Notes under the pieces: model-generated
What the model was told of the DNA's origin: nothing
Seen by the model: only the letters and a program-made list of their open reading frames with translations
Database searches by the model: none
Origin: Bacillota bacterium
GTDB taxonomy: Bacteria; Bacillota; Clostridia; Christensenellales; SZUA-584
Length of the DNA stretch: 64,000 nt
Direction: 5' to 3'
Assembly (NCBI GenBank): GCA_023410475.1
Contig: JAEYPS010000026.1
Location: 10,593 to 74,592, forward strand
Part shown: one piece after another, positions 52,207 to 61,259 of the stretch
How the letters are laid out: each line of letters begins with the position of its first letter
How positions within the stretch are numbered: position 1 is the first letter of the stretch
Translations under genes and position numbers: made by a program

Positions 52207-52988
52207 AACGATACCTGCGCGTCATCGCGACCTTGATCAGGTTTAAGCTCTCTCATCTGATGATTTTTCGTCTGACGTTTTTTGCGACACTGTTTATTGA
52301 CGGCACCATGTTTTTGATGCAGTTGCTGATGTTTCAGGCCATCTATTCGCAGGTAGACAGCATCGGTGGATGGTCGCGCGGCGAGACCGTGATCTTCATC
52401 GGCACCTTTTCGCTTGTAAACGCGCTGAACATGGCCATCTACTTCTTTGGCGTGAACGACCTGCCGCAGAAGATCATCACCGGTACCCTCGACCACTACC
52501 TCACAAAGCCCGTCAGCCCGCTTTTACGCCTTACCTTTGAAAGTGTGGATGTTGGCTCGGTTCCGCTCGTGCTCGGGAGCATCGCGGTCATCCGCTATGG
52601 CGTTTCGCTTGCCGGTATCACCGTAACCGCAGGGCAAGTGTTCGCCTATATCCTGCTGGTGCTGCTCATGACGCTGCTGTGGTACGATATCGAGATCATC
52701 CTGCGCACCATCCCCTTTTTCGTCCTCTCCACAGGCATTACCCGGCTGGAGGAGTTCATCGAGCTGTGCGTGAAGGTACCCGGTGTTCTGTTCCGCGGCA
52801 TCTTTAAGGTACTGTTTTACTTCGTGCTGCCCTACGGCATCATCGCCACCGTGCCCACCCAGTTCTTGGCCGGTACGCTCACGGCAGGCGGCCTGTGCTA
52901 CGCTGTACTAATAACGGCATTGTTTACAGCCTTGGCACTGGGATTGTGGCGCTTGGGGGTAAAGCATTATAAGAGTGCGAGCAGCTGA
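52203..52988 (+). CDS. ABC-2 type permease (second subunit, ABC2_membrane_6-like)
   Basis: 261 aa from MKRYLRVIATLIRFKLSHLM, six helices, with a segment ITGTLDHYLTKPVSPLLRLT typical of ABC2_membrane_6 (PF06182) permeases. ATGA overlap with the previous gene. It ends the operon that begins with the structured RNA region and the MutS2-like gene. A weak hairpin (ATCCCCGC/GTGGGGAT) lies at 53070-53098. Confidence 0.9.
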   Translation: MKRYLRVIATLIRFKLSHLMIFRLTFFATLFIDGTMFLMQLLMFQAIYSQVDSIGGWSRGETVIFIGTFSLVNALNMAIYFFGVNDLPQKIITGTLDHYLTKPVSPLLRLTFESVDVGSVPLVLGSIAVIRYGVSLAGITVTAGQVFAYILLVLLMTLLWYDIEIILRTIPFFVLSTGITRLEEFIELCVKVPGVLFRGIFKVLFYFVLPYGIIATVPTQFLAGTLTAGGLCYAVLITALFTALALGLWRLGVKHYKSASS

Positions 52989-53172
52989 GTAAATACAAGG
53001 CAAGCTTACTTTAATTATGCGTGAGATCACGACGTTCCTGTTTTATACTTACGAAAATAATACAGAATAAATCCCCGCTTAACAAAAAAGTGGGGATTAT
53101 ACAAGACTTACACCAACAGTAACAACGAAAGCATTCTTGACAACTTACTTTTCACAATGATGATCCTTTTTA

Positions 53173-53799
53173 TTACCATTCATTTAACGTGAAATTTGCA
53201 AAATAAGATGTTGCTTTTTCTAAATACTTTTCATAATTAGAGATACTTTGAGGGACTGAGAAATTCATATAGGCAATGGAGTATCTTATATCATTATCTA
53301 ATAAATAAACATAAAAATGATCAAAATAATTAGTCAATTCTCTTTCCGTAACCTCAAATGGATTTTTTACAGCTGAATCTTTAGATATATACGCAGAATA
53401 AAAAAGCTCCGTATCATTCCATTCAATACAGTTCTCTGGTATTGTGCATATATAGCTGTAGTTTTCAGTCCAATTTTCAGCGGCATAAGCTCCCGCTTTC
53501 ACTAAATTCATTCCACGAAGCTCTATGGTTTTGTACTCTGAACTTTGGCTAAATTTCTTCAATGCGATTAGATATCCGGTAATAACCGACCCGGAGGGGG
53601 GCACAGAGGAAATATAATATTCTGTTTCATATTCCTTGGGGTTTAAATATTCTACGAAATATGGAATCTTAAAATCATTATGAAGGTTTTCGGAAAGTGA
53701 CTGCATGGTAGCGTACTGCTTATAAGGTGTATCATGATTGATCCCGCACGAAGGCAAGATTGAAAGAATCAATACCAAGAATACGATAGTTTTTTTCAT
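53173..53799 (-). CDS. Hypothetical lipoprotein
   Basis: 208 aa. The N-terminal signal MKKTIVFLVLILSILPSC has a lipobox (LPSC) with Cys18 as the lipidated residue. The rest is hydrophilic and alternates short helices with beta strands; no family is recognised. It is AT-richer than its surroundings. It is a single gene, read leftwards, with a start at the expected distance from GGGTAATAGT. Confidence 0.78.
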   Translation of the reverse strand: MKKTIVFLVLILSILPSCGINHDTPYKQYATMQSLSENLHNDFKIPYFVEYLNPKEYETEYYISSVPPSGSVITGYLIALKKFSQSSEYKTIELRGMNLVKAGAYAAENWTENYSYICTIPENCIEWNDTELFYSAYISKDSAVKNPFEVTERELTNYFDHFYVYLLDNDIRYSIAYMNFSVPQSISNYEKYLEKATSYFANFTLNEW

Positions 53800-53882
53800 A
53801 CTATTACCCAGTTATCTAGCAGAAAATTAATTTTCAGGGTTGCCTATTTTGTAACGGACAACTTAGAGTGTGTAAAATATCC

Positions 53883-54584
53883 TTACTCTTTCAAATTTTC
53901 GCCGATTTTTATCAACTCCTCAGAATCAATGGTCGAACTGAGTATAAACGCGGTTCTGTCTATCTCCCACACCAGTGTGTTGGCGGTTCCCTCGGTGACC
54001 GACTCAAACAGGTATCCGGGGATACCGCCTATACTTACCTCGGAATAATTGGTATGCTCGTTATCCACGAAGGTGGCGCCTGCATCCGCCGGACGCTGGT
54101 TAAAATGAATCTTGGTTCCGTCGTCCTTTTCATAAACGATGAGAGTCGAAATCCCGCCCTTGTGGACGGAGGTCTGCTTAAAACCGCTGGGCAGGTAGGC
54201 GGGCAGGTATACATCCCCCGCCGGGTTTTGTGACGCATCTTCAAAGCGGATCTCGGTCGCTCCCTTTTGCCAGCTTAAAACCGCATTTAAGAGATAGCTG
54301 CGGCTGGCTTCTACGCTCAGCAGGGAAACCGACAGCAGGGTGAACAGGATAGCCAGACAGGCAGCCGCTTTACCGGTAGCTTTTATGCAGGCATACAGCC
54401 GCCTTTTTAGTTTATCCCGCTTGATCAGGCTTTTGACGCGCGCCGCTAATTGCTCGGTGGAAGGATAGCTTTCGTTGAGCATCTCGATAGAGGGCAGCGC
54501 GTTTAACTCCTCGTCGAGCGCCGCAAGGGCCGAGGCACCGAGCAGCGCGTCGAACAGGGCGTCATTCAGTTTTTGTCTGTGCAT
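53883..54584 (-). CDS. DUF4367-type anti-sigma-like membrane protein
   Basis: 233 aa. A cytoplasmic N-terminal part (residues 1-66) precedes one transmembrane helix near 70-91 (AACLAILFTLLSVSLLSVEA) and an extracellular DUF4367 domain (PAYLPSGFKQTSV, GIPGYLFESV, then LVWEIDRTAFILSST). Such proteins pair with ECF sigma factors and hold them at the membrane. The start overlaps the end of the sigma gene by 19 bp. Confidence 0.88.
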   Translation of the reverse strand: MHRQKLNDALFDALLGASALAALDEELNALPSIEMLNESYPSTEQLAARVKSLIKRDKLKRRLYACIKATGKAAACLAILFTLLSVSLLSVEASRSYLLNAVLSWQKGATEIRFEDASQNPAGDVYLPAYLPSGFKQTSVHKGGISTLIVYEKDDGTKIHFNQRPADAGATFVDNEHTNYSEVSIGGIPGYLFESVTEGTANTLVWEIDRTAFILSSTIDSEELIKIGENLKE

Positions 54585-55129
54585 AAGCCCTTTTCCTCCT
54601 CCCTGAGCAGCTCCTTGAGTGCCCTGCGCGCCCGGTACAGGCGAGTCTTGACATTATCATGGGTGATGCCGAGCAGGCGCTGGATCTCCTCGTTGCCGTA
54701 GCCCATCACCAGCTTGAGATATAGAATATCGGAATACTGCTTGTTGAGCTTGGTGATGCACTGCGCGATGTGTTCGCAGGCCTCGGCGATGGAAATCTGG
54801 TCGAGCACCGGCTCTTCACAGGCGCCGTCGTTCAGATATTCCTCAAGCGGCACCGTCTGCATGCGGTTGCGCCTTCTCAGCAGATCAATTGCGGTGTTTC
54901 TAACAATAATAACGATCAGCCCCCGTGTTCGGGTACAGTCGTCCAGATCGATTTTATCCAGATGATGAAGAATCTTTATGAAGGATGCCGATACCGCGTC
55001 CTCCGCCAGATGCGGCTCATGCAAAACGCTGTCGGCGATATAGAGCATGGTTCCGTAATACCGGTTAAAGATTGCGGTAGCCTTGTTCTTATCCCTTTCG
55101 TTTTGGATGCTCATAATGATCGGTAACAA
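54566..55129 (-). CDS. ECF-type RNA polymerase sigma factor
   Basis: 187 aa from TTG 55129, because GGAGG stands seven bases ahead and family members begin MLPI-type; the longer frame has no site. Region 2 (FNRYYGTMLYIADSVLHEP, DAVSASFIKILHHLDKI) and region 4 (LNKQYSDILYLKLVMGYGNEEIQRLLGI, then VKTRLYRARRALKELL) are clear. It directs transcription of an unknown regulon and is presumably held inactive by the anti-sigma-like protein encoded next. Its own promoter may be autoregulated. Confidence 0.92.
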   Translation of the reverse strand: MLPIIMSIQNERDKNKATAIFNRYYGTMLYIADSVLHEPHLAEDAVSASFIKILHHLDKIDLDDCTRTRGLIVIIVRNTAIDLLRRRNRMQTVPLEEYLNDGACEEPVLDQISIAEACEHIAQCITKLNKQYSDILYLKLVMGYGNEEIQRLLGITHDNVKTRLYRARRALKELLREEEKGLCTDKN

Positions 55130-55282
55130 TGCCTTTCCTCCCCATTTATTGACTAAATATGTTGTTATCATACCATAATATATAAATATTTTCCAGTACA
55201 TCCTAAATATTTATAATCAGAAAATTAATTCGGCAGGGGAAAAACGACCGACGTCGAGCGTTAAAGGCTGACTTTAATAAAA

Positions 55283-55323
55283 AAATCGGCACCGTCTCAC
55301 TGAGAGACAGTGCCGATTTTTTT
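55283..55323 (-). terminator. Terminator of the degV-like gene (bidirectional)
   Basis: AATCGGCAC pairs with GTGCCGATT, with inner GTCTC/GAGAC. T or A runs flank both sides, so it can stop transcription in both directions. It overlaps the stop codon of the DegV gene. Confidence 0.88.
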
Positions 55324-56161
55324 ATTTTCTCTTAAACAGGATTCCGAGCGTATTCGGCCCGCAGTGATTGGAGACGGTGCACCCCGCGTGCGTTTCAATA
55401 ATCTCGTCAAACGCCACATACCGCTTTATGGCCGCTCTTACCAGCGCCACGGTTTCGGGCGAGCACATCGGGTGGGTGATAAACACGCGGCTGTAGTCGA
55501 TATCGCTGCGCTCAAACAGTCGGTCTTTGACGTAGGCCTCCAAGCAGGCATCAAATTTGCCGCGGTACTTTTTGCCTACGGTCATCTTGCCGTCGATCAC
55601 CTCGATGCAGGGCTTGAGCTGCAACAGGTTGGCGCCAAGCTTTGCCACGGTTGAGCAGCGCCCGCCCTTGTGCAGGTAATCGAGCCGGTCGATTACAAAG
55701 CTGGCCTCCACCTTGGGGATAACCGCGTTTAATCTGTCTGCAATCTCCTGCGGCGCAAGCCCTTCCTTGGCCATCAGCGCGGCGTCGTACACTACATGGC
55801 CGCTGCCGGTGGAAAGATTGCGCGAATCTATGACATACACGTTTTTAAAATCCTGTGCCGCCACCATGGCGTTTTGAAAGCAGGAGGAAAACTCGGCGCT
55901 GATACAGATATGTATAACCGCCTCATATTTCTTTGTAAGCTCCGAGAACAGCGAATGGTATTCATATACATTTACTGCCGCGGTTTTGCAGGTTTTACCT
56001 TCTTTATCCACATAACGAAAGACGTCGGCAGGGAAGATATCCACCCCGTCGTGAAAGGTTTTATCGCCTACCACGATCCCCAGCGGCGCTATGGTGATGT
56101 CATAGGCCTTGATAATCTCCGGCGAAAGATCGCAGGTGCTGTCCGCACTTATTTTTATCAT
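55322..56161 (-). CDS. DegV family fatty-acid-binding protein
   Basis: 279 aa, full length. The N-terminal SADSTCDLSPEIIKAYDI and PLGIVV, the mid SAEFSSCFQNA motif and the C-terminal HAGCTVSNHCGPNTLGI (acyl-head pocket) are typical DegV signatures. These proteins bind free fatty acids and hand them to FakA for phosphorylation. No fakA gene is nearby. It is a single gene read leftwards. Confidence 0.93.
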   Translation of the reverse strand: MIKISADSTCDLSPEIIKAYDITIAPLGIVVGDKTFHDGVDIFPADVFRYVDKEGKTCKTAAVNVYEYHSLFSELTKKYEAVIHICISAEFSSCFQNAMVAAQDFKNVYVIDSRNLSTGSGHVVYDAALMAKEGLAPQEIADRLNAVIPKVEASFVIDRLDYLHKGGRCSTVAKLGANLLQLKPCIEVIDGKMTVGKKYRGKFDACLEAYVKDRLFERSDIDYSRVFITHPMCSPETVALVRAAIKRYVAFDEIIETHAGCTVSNHCGPNTLGILFKRK

Positions 56162-56387
56162 TCTATATCCAACCTCGCCCTTCCTTAGGCTTTTACTTAA
56201 ATGATTGTTATAAATTATACCATATCCGGCGCGAAAAATGCTACTGTATTTTGGTAAATGAGCAAAGATGGGTTTTTCGCAAAAGAGCTACGCCCTGCGC
56301 TTTATATTGGATGCACCCCAAAATGTTTGCGCGCCCGTGCGGCTTATGCTTCGGGCGTAAAATTTTATCGGCGTCATGAGATATCTC

Positions 56388-56431
56388 TTGCACGAACTGG
56401 GAATTGATGCTATAATGTGACCATGGTCACA
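56388..56431 (+). promoter_or_regulatory. Promoter with overlapping palindromic operator of the TetR gene
   Basis: TTGCAC (56388-56393), 17-bp spacer and TATAAT (56411-56416) form a near-consensus promoter. The perfect palindrome TGTGACCATGGTCACA (56416-56431) begins on the last base of the -10 box. A palindrome on the start region 27 bp before a TetR gene is best read as its autoregulatory operator. Confidence 0.85.
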
Positions 56432-56458
56432 AATTGAATATAGTCAGGAAGTGAACGC

Positions 56459-57055
56459 GTGTCATTAATTAAAGAGCAACGCGAGCAGGTGCGCGCCGCT
56501 ATTATCGATACCGCAGTGGCGCTGTTTGTGGAAAAGGGCTACGAGCATGTATCGGTAGACGACATCACGAAGGCCGTTGGGGTTGCCAAGGGTACCTTTT
56601 ACAACTATTTTGAGGCCAAGAGCGACATCCTGATGGTGTGGGCGGAGTCGCTCTTTCGGCAGATGGATATAAACGCCGTCATCCGCCCCGAGGACACGAT
56701 TGCCGATAACCTCAACCGGCTGATATCCGCCCTGCTGGAGCGGGCGACGGTGCAGCCGAGGCTGTTTAAAAGCGCGCTCAGGGAGTTCATGCAGCTTTAT
56801 AACGGCAACCCGCACGCCTGCGGCTTCGACCTGAAGCCGCTGCTGCACAGGGTGCTGGTGCAATCCAAGGATTTCCCCCAAATCGGCGAGCGCAACCTCG
56901 CACTCAAGGTGAATGTGCTTAAAAACGCCCTGTTTATGGAGATGCTTAACTGGTTTTATTCCGGGAAAGGCGGCAGTGGCTTTAAGCAGCGCCTCACCGA
57001 TACGGCGGAGGTCTGCCTGTACGGTATCCTGCGCAACGCGGACGGTCAGCTGTAG
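56459..57055 (+). CDS. TetR/AcrR-family transcriptional regulator
   Basis: 198 aa, GTG start after GTCAGGAAGTGAACGC. The HTH is VSVDDITKAVGVAKGTFYNYFEAKSDI, very like the TetR at 41559. A helical C-terminal domain follows. The operator overlaps its own promoter. The following PEBP gene is 165 bp away and may or may not be in the regulon. Confidence 0.92.
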   Translation: MSLIKEQREQVRAAIIDTAVALFVEKGYEHVSVDDITKAVGVAKGTFYNYFEAKSDILMVWAESLFRQMDINAVIRPEDTIADNLNRLISALLERATVQPRLFKSALREFMQLYNGNPHACGFDLKPLLHRVLVQSKDFPQIGERNLALKVNVLKNALFMEMLNWFYSGKGGSGFKQRLTDTAEVCLYGILRNADGQL

Positions 57056-57220
57056 CCGCGAAGTACGGAGGAATCAAGGCCGCGATCATCCCGTGTGTAA
57101 CAAGTTTGCGTTTGCCCCATCCGGGGTTCTACACACGGGCTTTCGACGGCAATCGTCGATAAGGATACAAAAGCGGCGGACAGAAAGATTATCGCGGCAG
57201 AATTTCAATGGGAGAATGAG

Positions 57221-57832
57221 ATGACTTCACAGAAAAAAGGGAGAGACACCAAGAAAATGTTGAAAATAGTATTGATTATACTAGTGGTATCAACGCTGCT
57301 TATCGGTATGCTCGCATTGTATATCATAAGGATACGCGACGAGAGCAAGGATAGAATCTTTATGGAGGAAGACCTCACGGTGACGAGCACCGACTTTGAA
57401 GACGGCGGCACGATACCGGTGGAATACACGGGAAGGGGAGAGGATATCTCGCCGGAGTTAACCCTTTCCATCCTCTCGCCCAACGCGAAAACCGTCGCTG
57501 TTGTTATGGACGATCTCGACCACCCCATCGGCACCTACAACCATTGGGTAATCTGGAACCTGCCCGCGCAGCAGCTTATCCCACAAGCCATCCCGCGCGG
57601 TGAGCGATTGGATGCACTGGGCGGCGCCGTGCAGGGCAATGCTTACGGCCGACACTGCTACCGCGGCCCGTTGCCGCCAAAGGGTATGGGTACGCATAGC
57701 TACAAGTTTAACGTCTATGTGTTGGATACGTTCTTAAATCTGGATGCCCGTTCCGCTAAAAAGCAGCTGCTCGCGGCGATGGAGGGGCATATCCTGCAGT
57801 ATGGCAGCATTACGGGCAGGTTTAAGTCGTAG
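57221..57832 (+). CDS. Membrane-anchored PEBP (YbhB/YbcL) family protein
   Basis: 203 aa. One N-terminal transmembrane helix (about residues 14-36) precedes a PEBP domain. The family motifs are visible: DDLDHPIGTYNHWVIWNLP and the ligand-pocket YRGPLPPKGMGTHSYKF. PEBP proteins bind phosphate-like ligands; the bacterial role is unclear. It differs from most YbhB proteins by having a membrane anchor, so the domain is probably outside. The ATG follows GGGAGAATGAG. Confidence 0.9.
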   Translation: MTSQKKGRDTKKMLKIVLIILVVSTLLIGMLALYIIRIRDESKDRIFMEEDLTVTSTDFEDGGTIPVEYTGRGEDISPELTLSILSPNAKTVAVVMDDLDHPIGTYNHWVIWNLPAQQLIPQAIPRGERLDALGGAVQGNAYGRHCYRGPLPPKGMGTHSYKFNVYVLDTFLNLDARSAKKQLLAAMEGHILQYGSITGRFKS

Positions 57833-57892
57833 TATTCGCCCACTGCTGCATACGGTTGAACGCAGCGTATAGCAATAGTATAATTGAATCGC

Positions 57893-57992
57893 GAAGATAA
57901 AAACACGGCGCGGTTGGTAGTCCGTGCGCGGTTTGATACCGTCAGTAACCTGCCCTCCCATGGGTTGTCCGTTCTTCGCAGGGGAATTTTTA
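57893..57992 (+). promoter_or_regulatory. yjdF-motif RNA (azaaromatic riboswitch candidate)
   Basis: The leader contains ACACGG...TAGTCCGTG, GGTTTGATACCGTCAGTAACC, CTGCCCTCCCATGGG, TTGTCCG and CGCAGGGGAATT in this order, which fits the yjdF-motif RNA found upstream of yjdF genes. It ends ~15 bp before the ATG at 58007, so control of translation by covering GGGAGGAATC is plausible. The class binds azaaromatic compounds such as chelerythrine-type molecules. Assignment is by eye. Confidence 0.8.
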
Positions 57993-58006
57993 TGGGAGGA
58001 ATCGGC

Positions 58007-58309
58007 ATGAGCCGGATTACAGCGAAACTCACTATCATAAAAAACTGGTCTAACCTAAGGTTTAGCCCCGGTGTTGAGGCTGAGACCGCTTTAACGCACA
58101 AACGCAGCCCCAAGCGCGTACAGCGGGAGATTAACGGTGCCCTCGCTCAAACGGGCGTCGGCACCAAGGCCCAGCAGGCGCTCAAGCTGCAGCAGGAGCA
58201 GGCAAAGCTGGAACGCAAGGCGCACAGCAAAGAGCGGGCCGAGGAAGAGCGGCAGCGACAATATCTTCTTCATAAGCTCAAAAAGATGGCGAAGCACAAG
58301 GGCCGCTGA
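58007..58309 (+). CDS. yjdF: YjdF (DUF2992) protein with internal deletion
   Basis: 100 aa, ATG after GGGAGGAATCGGC. The C-terminal half is classical YjdF: KRVQREINGAL, GVGTKAQQALKLQQEQAKLE and a highly charged end. Normal YjdF is ~140 aa and begins with a conserved beta-strand region (KLTVFFDGQFWVG-like). Here only ITAKLTI remains, and it is joined directly to NWSNLRFSPGVEA, so about 40-45 residues of the N-terminal domain are missing in frame. The riboswitch in front looks complete. A DHA2 exporter lies 258 bp downstream. Confidence 0.82.
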   Translation: MSRITAKLTIIKNWSNLRFSPGVEAETALTHKRSPKRVQREINGALAQTGVGTKAQQALKLQQEQAKLERKAHSKERAEEERQRQYLLHKLKKMAKHKGR

Positions 58310-58343
58310 ACGCGGCCAGTTCATGTTCCTTAGCAAACTGAAA

Positions 58344-58382
58344 ACAGGCCAGCGCAAAACCAACCGTTTTGCGCTGGCCTGT
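58344..58382 (+). terminator. Strong hairpin after yjdF
   Basis: ACAGGCCAGCGCAAAAC and GTTTTGCGCTGGCCTGT are perfect complements around a short loop. No clean T-tract is present, but it separates yjdF from the exporter gene and probably stops most read-through. Confidence 0.75.
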
Positions 58383-58567
58383 GCGTTGCTTGCTGTCTGT
58401 AAAGGGAGCGCAATTGACATCCCCAGCATTCCGTTCTATGATAGAATACATATTTCCAAAGTTCGCGGGGAAATTGATTATTAAGCTAATATTCTTCACA
58501 ACGGCTTTACTTTTCATGATACAAGCAACGCGGATAATCTTAAAGGTAAAAGGATAGATCAATTACA

Positions 58568-60007
58568 GTGGAAGCAAAAACAGCAAATTACGACCGCGGC
58601 AGATGGATGATACTGCTCATTACCGTGGTAGCTACCTTTATGGCCACCTTGGACGGCAGCATTGTCAATGTGGCGCTGCCCTATATGGCCGAGGCACTGC
58701 ATGTGGATACCGGGCATATCACTTGGGTGGTGAGCGTCTATTTAATCGTTATTACCGTCAGTATTTTAATCTTCGGGCGGCTGGGCGATATCAAAGGCCA
58801 GAGCCGAATCTTCCGGTACGGACTTTTGATCTTTACGCTCGGCTCTTTCCTTTGCGGGGTCACCCATACCCTGCCGCTGCTGTTGGCGGCACGGGCGGTT
58901 CAGGCCGTGGGCGCGGCGGCGACCATGGCAAACAGCCACGGGATTATTACCCGCACCTTTCCGCCGGAGGAGCGGGGACGGGCTCTTGGCATCAACGGCA
59001 CCTTCGTCGCGCTGGGCTCGATGGTGGGGCCTGCGCTGGGCGGGCTTATTATCTCCTTTGCGGGCTGGGAGTACCTCTTTTGGGTGAACGTGCCCATCGG
59101 GCTTATTGCCTATATCGCGAATTTAAAGTTTTCGGGCAAGGCGGAGATCAAAAGCGGCGAGAAGCTGGATTGGCGCGGCGGCGGATTGTTTACCCTCACC
59201 ATCGCGCCGCTGTTCATCGCGCTCGAATACGGGCAGACGATCGGGTACCTTAACCCCGTGATCTTGTTGCTGTTTGTGGTTGCGGTTATCGCCGCCATAG
59301 CGTTCTTTATGGTGGAGCGAAAAATCAAAATCCCGCTGCTCGACCTCAAAATCTTCGAGAACCGCTGGTTTTCCATCAGCATCTTCTGCGCCTTTACCTC
59401 GTTTGTGTCCATCTCCTGCTCGAATATCATCCTGCCGTTTTACCTGCAGAATGTACTCGGCATGTCCCCCGGCAGGGCAGGGCTATACATGACCATCTAC
59501 CCGCTGCTGCTCTCGCTGGTCGCGCCGGTAAGCGGTTACCTTTCCGATAAATTCGGCTCCGAGACGCTCACCCTCATCGGCTTAACGCTCACCAGCCTGG
59601 GGCTGTACCTGATGGCGACCCTCAATGAGACCCCGGCCTACTGGGCGATGGTTTTGTATATCTGCCTGATGTCGCTGGGCAACGGGCTGTTCCAGTCGCC
59701 CAACAACTCGCTGGTGATGTCGATGGTGCCGCGCGAAAAGCTCGGCATCGGCGGTAGTGTGAACGCCCTGGTGCGCAATATCGGCTTTACGGTGGGCATT
59801 GCGCTTTCCACCGCCATCCTCTATGGCGCGATGAGCTCAAGGCTGGGATATCGTGTCACAGACTATGTTGCGGGGCGCAGTGACGTGTTCATCTTCGGCA
59901 TGCGGCTGGTTTACATCATGGCGGCCTCGGTGTGTCTCGTTGGCGCCCTGATTACAGCCTTCCGGCTCTACAATCGCCGCAGGGAGAGCGATACGCAGCT
60001 TGGGTAA
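58568..60007 (+). CDS. DHA2-family (EmrB/QacA) MFS drug exporter
   Basis: 479 aa with about fourteen hydrophobic helices. Motif A is visible as LGDIKGQSRIF between helices 2 and 3, motif C as ALGSMVGPALGGLI, and the DHA2-typical N-terminus includes ATLDGSIVNVALPYM (motif D1). GTG start with AAGGAT ahead, at a long spacing. Its place behind the yjdF riboswitch locus suggests it may export toxic aromatic or cationic compounds. Co-regulation is not shown because a strong hairpin lies between. Confidence 0.92.
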   Translation: MEAKTANYDRGRWMILLITVVATFMATLDGSIVNVALPYMAEALHVDTGHITWVVSVYLIVITVSILIFGRLGDIKGQSRIFRYGLLIFTLGSFLCGVTHTLPLLLAARAVQAVGAAATMANSHGIITRTFPPEERGRALGINGTFVALGSMVGPALGGLIISFAGWEYLFWVNVPIGLIAYIANLKFSGKAEIKSGEKLDWRGGGLFTLTIAPLFIALEYGQTIGYLNPVILLLFVVAVIAAIAFFMVERKIKIPLLDLKIFENRWFSISIFCAFTSFVSISCSNIILPFYLQNVLGMSPGRAGLYMTIYPLLLSLVAPVSGYLSDKFGSETLTLIGLTLTSLGLYLMATLNETPAYWAMVLYICLMSLGNGLFQSPNNSLVMSMVPREKLGIGGSVNALVRNIGFTVGIALSTAILYGAMSSRLGYRVTDYVAGRSDVFIFGMRLVYIMAASVCLVGALITAFRLYNRRRESDTQLG

Positions 60008-60047
60008 GTATAGCTTCATTCATAGCGCGTTTTAGACGCTGCATATA

Positions 60048-60081
60048 AAAAAGGAACCCATTTTCAGTCGGGTTCCTTTTT
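60048..60081. terminator. Bidirectional terminator between exporter and lipoprotein genes
   Basis: AAAAAGGAACCC pairs with GGGTTCCTTTTT, so a T-run follows the hairpin in both directions. It serves the rightward exporter and the leftward lipoprotein gene. Confidence 0.92.
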
Positions 60082-60093
60082 ATATGTTACACA

Positions 60094-60672
60094 CTACTTA
60101 AGCTTTAGGTAATCGGCGGTAAAACCGTCCTCCGTAAAATTCATAACACCGCCAAACCCGTAAAATTGCCACTGCCCGTCGGCGTCCTTGGTATAGAGGT
60201 ATTCGCGGTACCAGTCCTTCAGCTTGCTGTCCTCTCCCGAATACGCTATCTTTACGGTAAGCAAGCTTTGGTTGTAGAAATCGTTGTCATAGCAGGTGTT
60301 CTCCACCTCGGCTGAAACCACCTCAATACCCTGATGCAGCAGGGTGGGGTAAAACACGTCTTTCTTAAGGGTCAAGGTGTCGGTTTCACTGTTCTCGTAT
60401 TCCTCGTTTTTAAAGAACAGCTCCGCCCACTTTACATCTTCGCCGTAAATATCCTTAAGGCGTTTCATGTAATCGTCAAACTCGGTTCGCGTCACGGTAT
60501 TCTGCAGGGCCATCTTTGCAAGGATGCTGTCACCCTGCATTACTATCTGTGCCGCCGCTGTACAATCATAATCCAGCGATTCGCTTTTAATGGGCTTTGG
60601 GTTGCCATTACCGCACGAAACGAAGGTAACAATGGTTATAGTCAGTAAACACAGGTTGATCAATCTCTTCAT
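60094..60672 (-). CDS. Hypothetical lipoprotein
   Basis: 192 aa. The signal MKRLINLCLLTITIVTFVSC carries a lipobox (FVSC), with Cys20 as the lipid site. The mature part has NTF2-like alternation (LKDWYREYLYTKDADGQWQF), as in many small secreted Clostridial proteins, but no certain family. The ATG follows AAAGAGGAATTGCA. Confidence 0.8.
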   Translation of the reverse strand: MKRLINLCLLTITIVTFVSCGNGNPKPIKSESLDYDCTAAAQIVMQGDSILAKMALQNTVTRTEFDDYMKRLKDIYGEDVKWAELFFKNEEYENSETDTLTLKKDVFYPTLLHQGIEVVSAEVENTCYDNDFYNQSLLTVKIAYSGEDSKLKDWYREYLYTKDADGQWQFYGFGGVMNFTEDGFTADYLKLK

Positions 60673-60742
60673 TGCAATTCCTCTTTATAGTGCATAGCAT
60701 GTGGTACATCGTTAAAAAGACGTATCTGATTTCTATCAGCCC

Positions 60743-61114
60743 TTAATCCTTAAGGCATAAGCAGAACGGGTGACCGGCAGGGTCCAGCATTGTGGTAAAA
60801 TCGCTGCCCCCGAACTGCGCCTGCGCTTTCACGGCTCCGAGCGCCTCGGCCTGTAAAACAGCGGCGGGAACGTCGGGCACCTGAAAGTCGAAGTGCATCT
60901 GCTTTTGCTGCCTTCCGTCCTCCTCCGGCCAAACAGGGGCAATATAATCCTGTTCCTGAATAAACAAAAACACGATGCCGTTTTCGCTGCGTACAGCGGG
61001 TAGGCCGTACAGCTCGCATTTTTCCCAGCCCAGCAGTCCGGCATAGAACCCGCTTAACTTTTCAGCGTCACCGCAATCCACCATCACATTGCCCAAACAT
61101 ATCCCCTGAATCAT
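60743..61114 (-). CDS. VOC/glyoxalase-like domain protein
   Basis: 123 aa, one VOC fold of two paired beta-alpha-beta-beta-beta modules. The first module begins CLGNVMVDCGDAEKLSGFYAG with Trp/Glu following, and the C-terminal LDPAGHPFCLC is the typical closing strand. ATG after GGAGGGGCGATT. VOC proteins can be glyoxalases, dioxygenases or antibiotic-binding proteins. The typical metal His/Glu set is not complete enough to assign a reaction. Confidence 0.88.
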   Translation of the reverse strand: MIQGICLGNVMVDCGDAEKLSGFYAGLLGWEKCELYGLPAVRSENGIVFLFIQEQDYIAPVWPEEDGRQQKQMHFDFQVPDVPAAVLQAEALGAVKAQAQFGGSDFTTMLDPAGHPFCLCLKD

Positions 61115-61259
61115 AATCGCCCCTCCATATAACTATCTATTGTTATATTCGCTCCAAAATTATCATACAGCACAAAATAAAGGAAGTCAATCGGTCATCA
61201 ACCAATCGAATTCCTTTATCAATGGTGCGTTCACAAGAGTATTAACGAACCCAACACAA

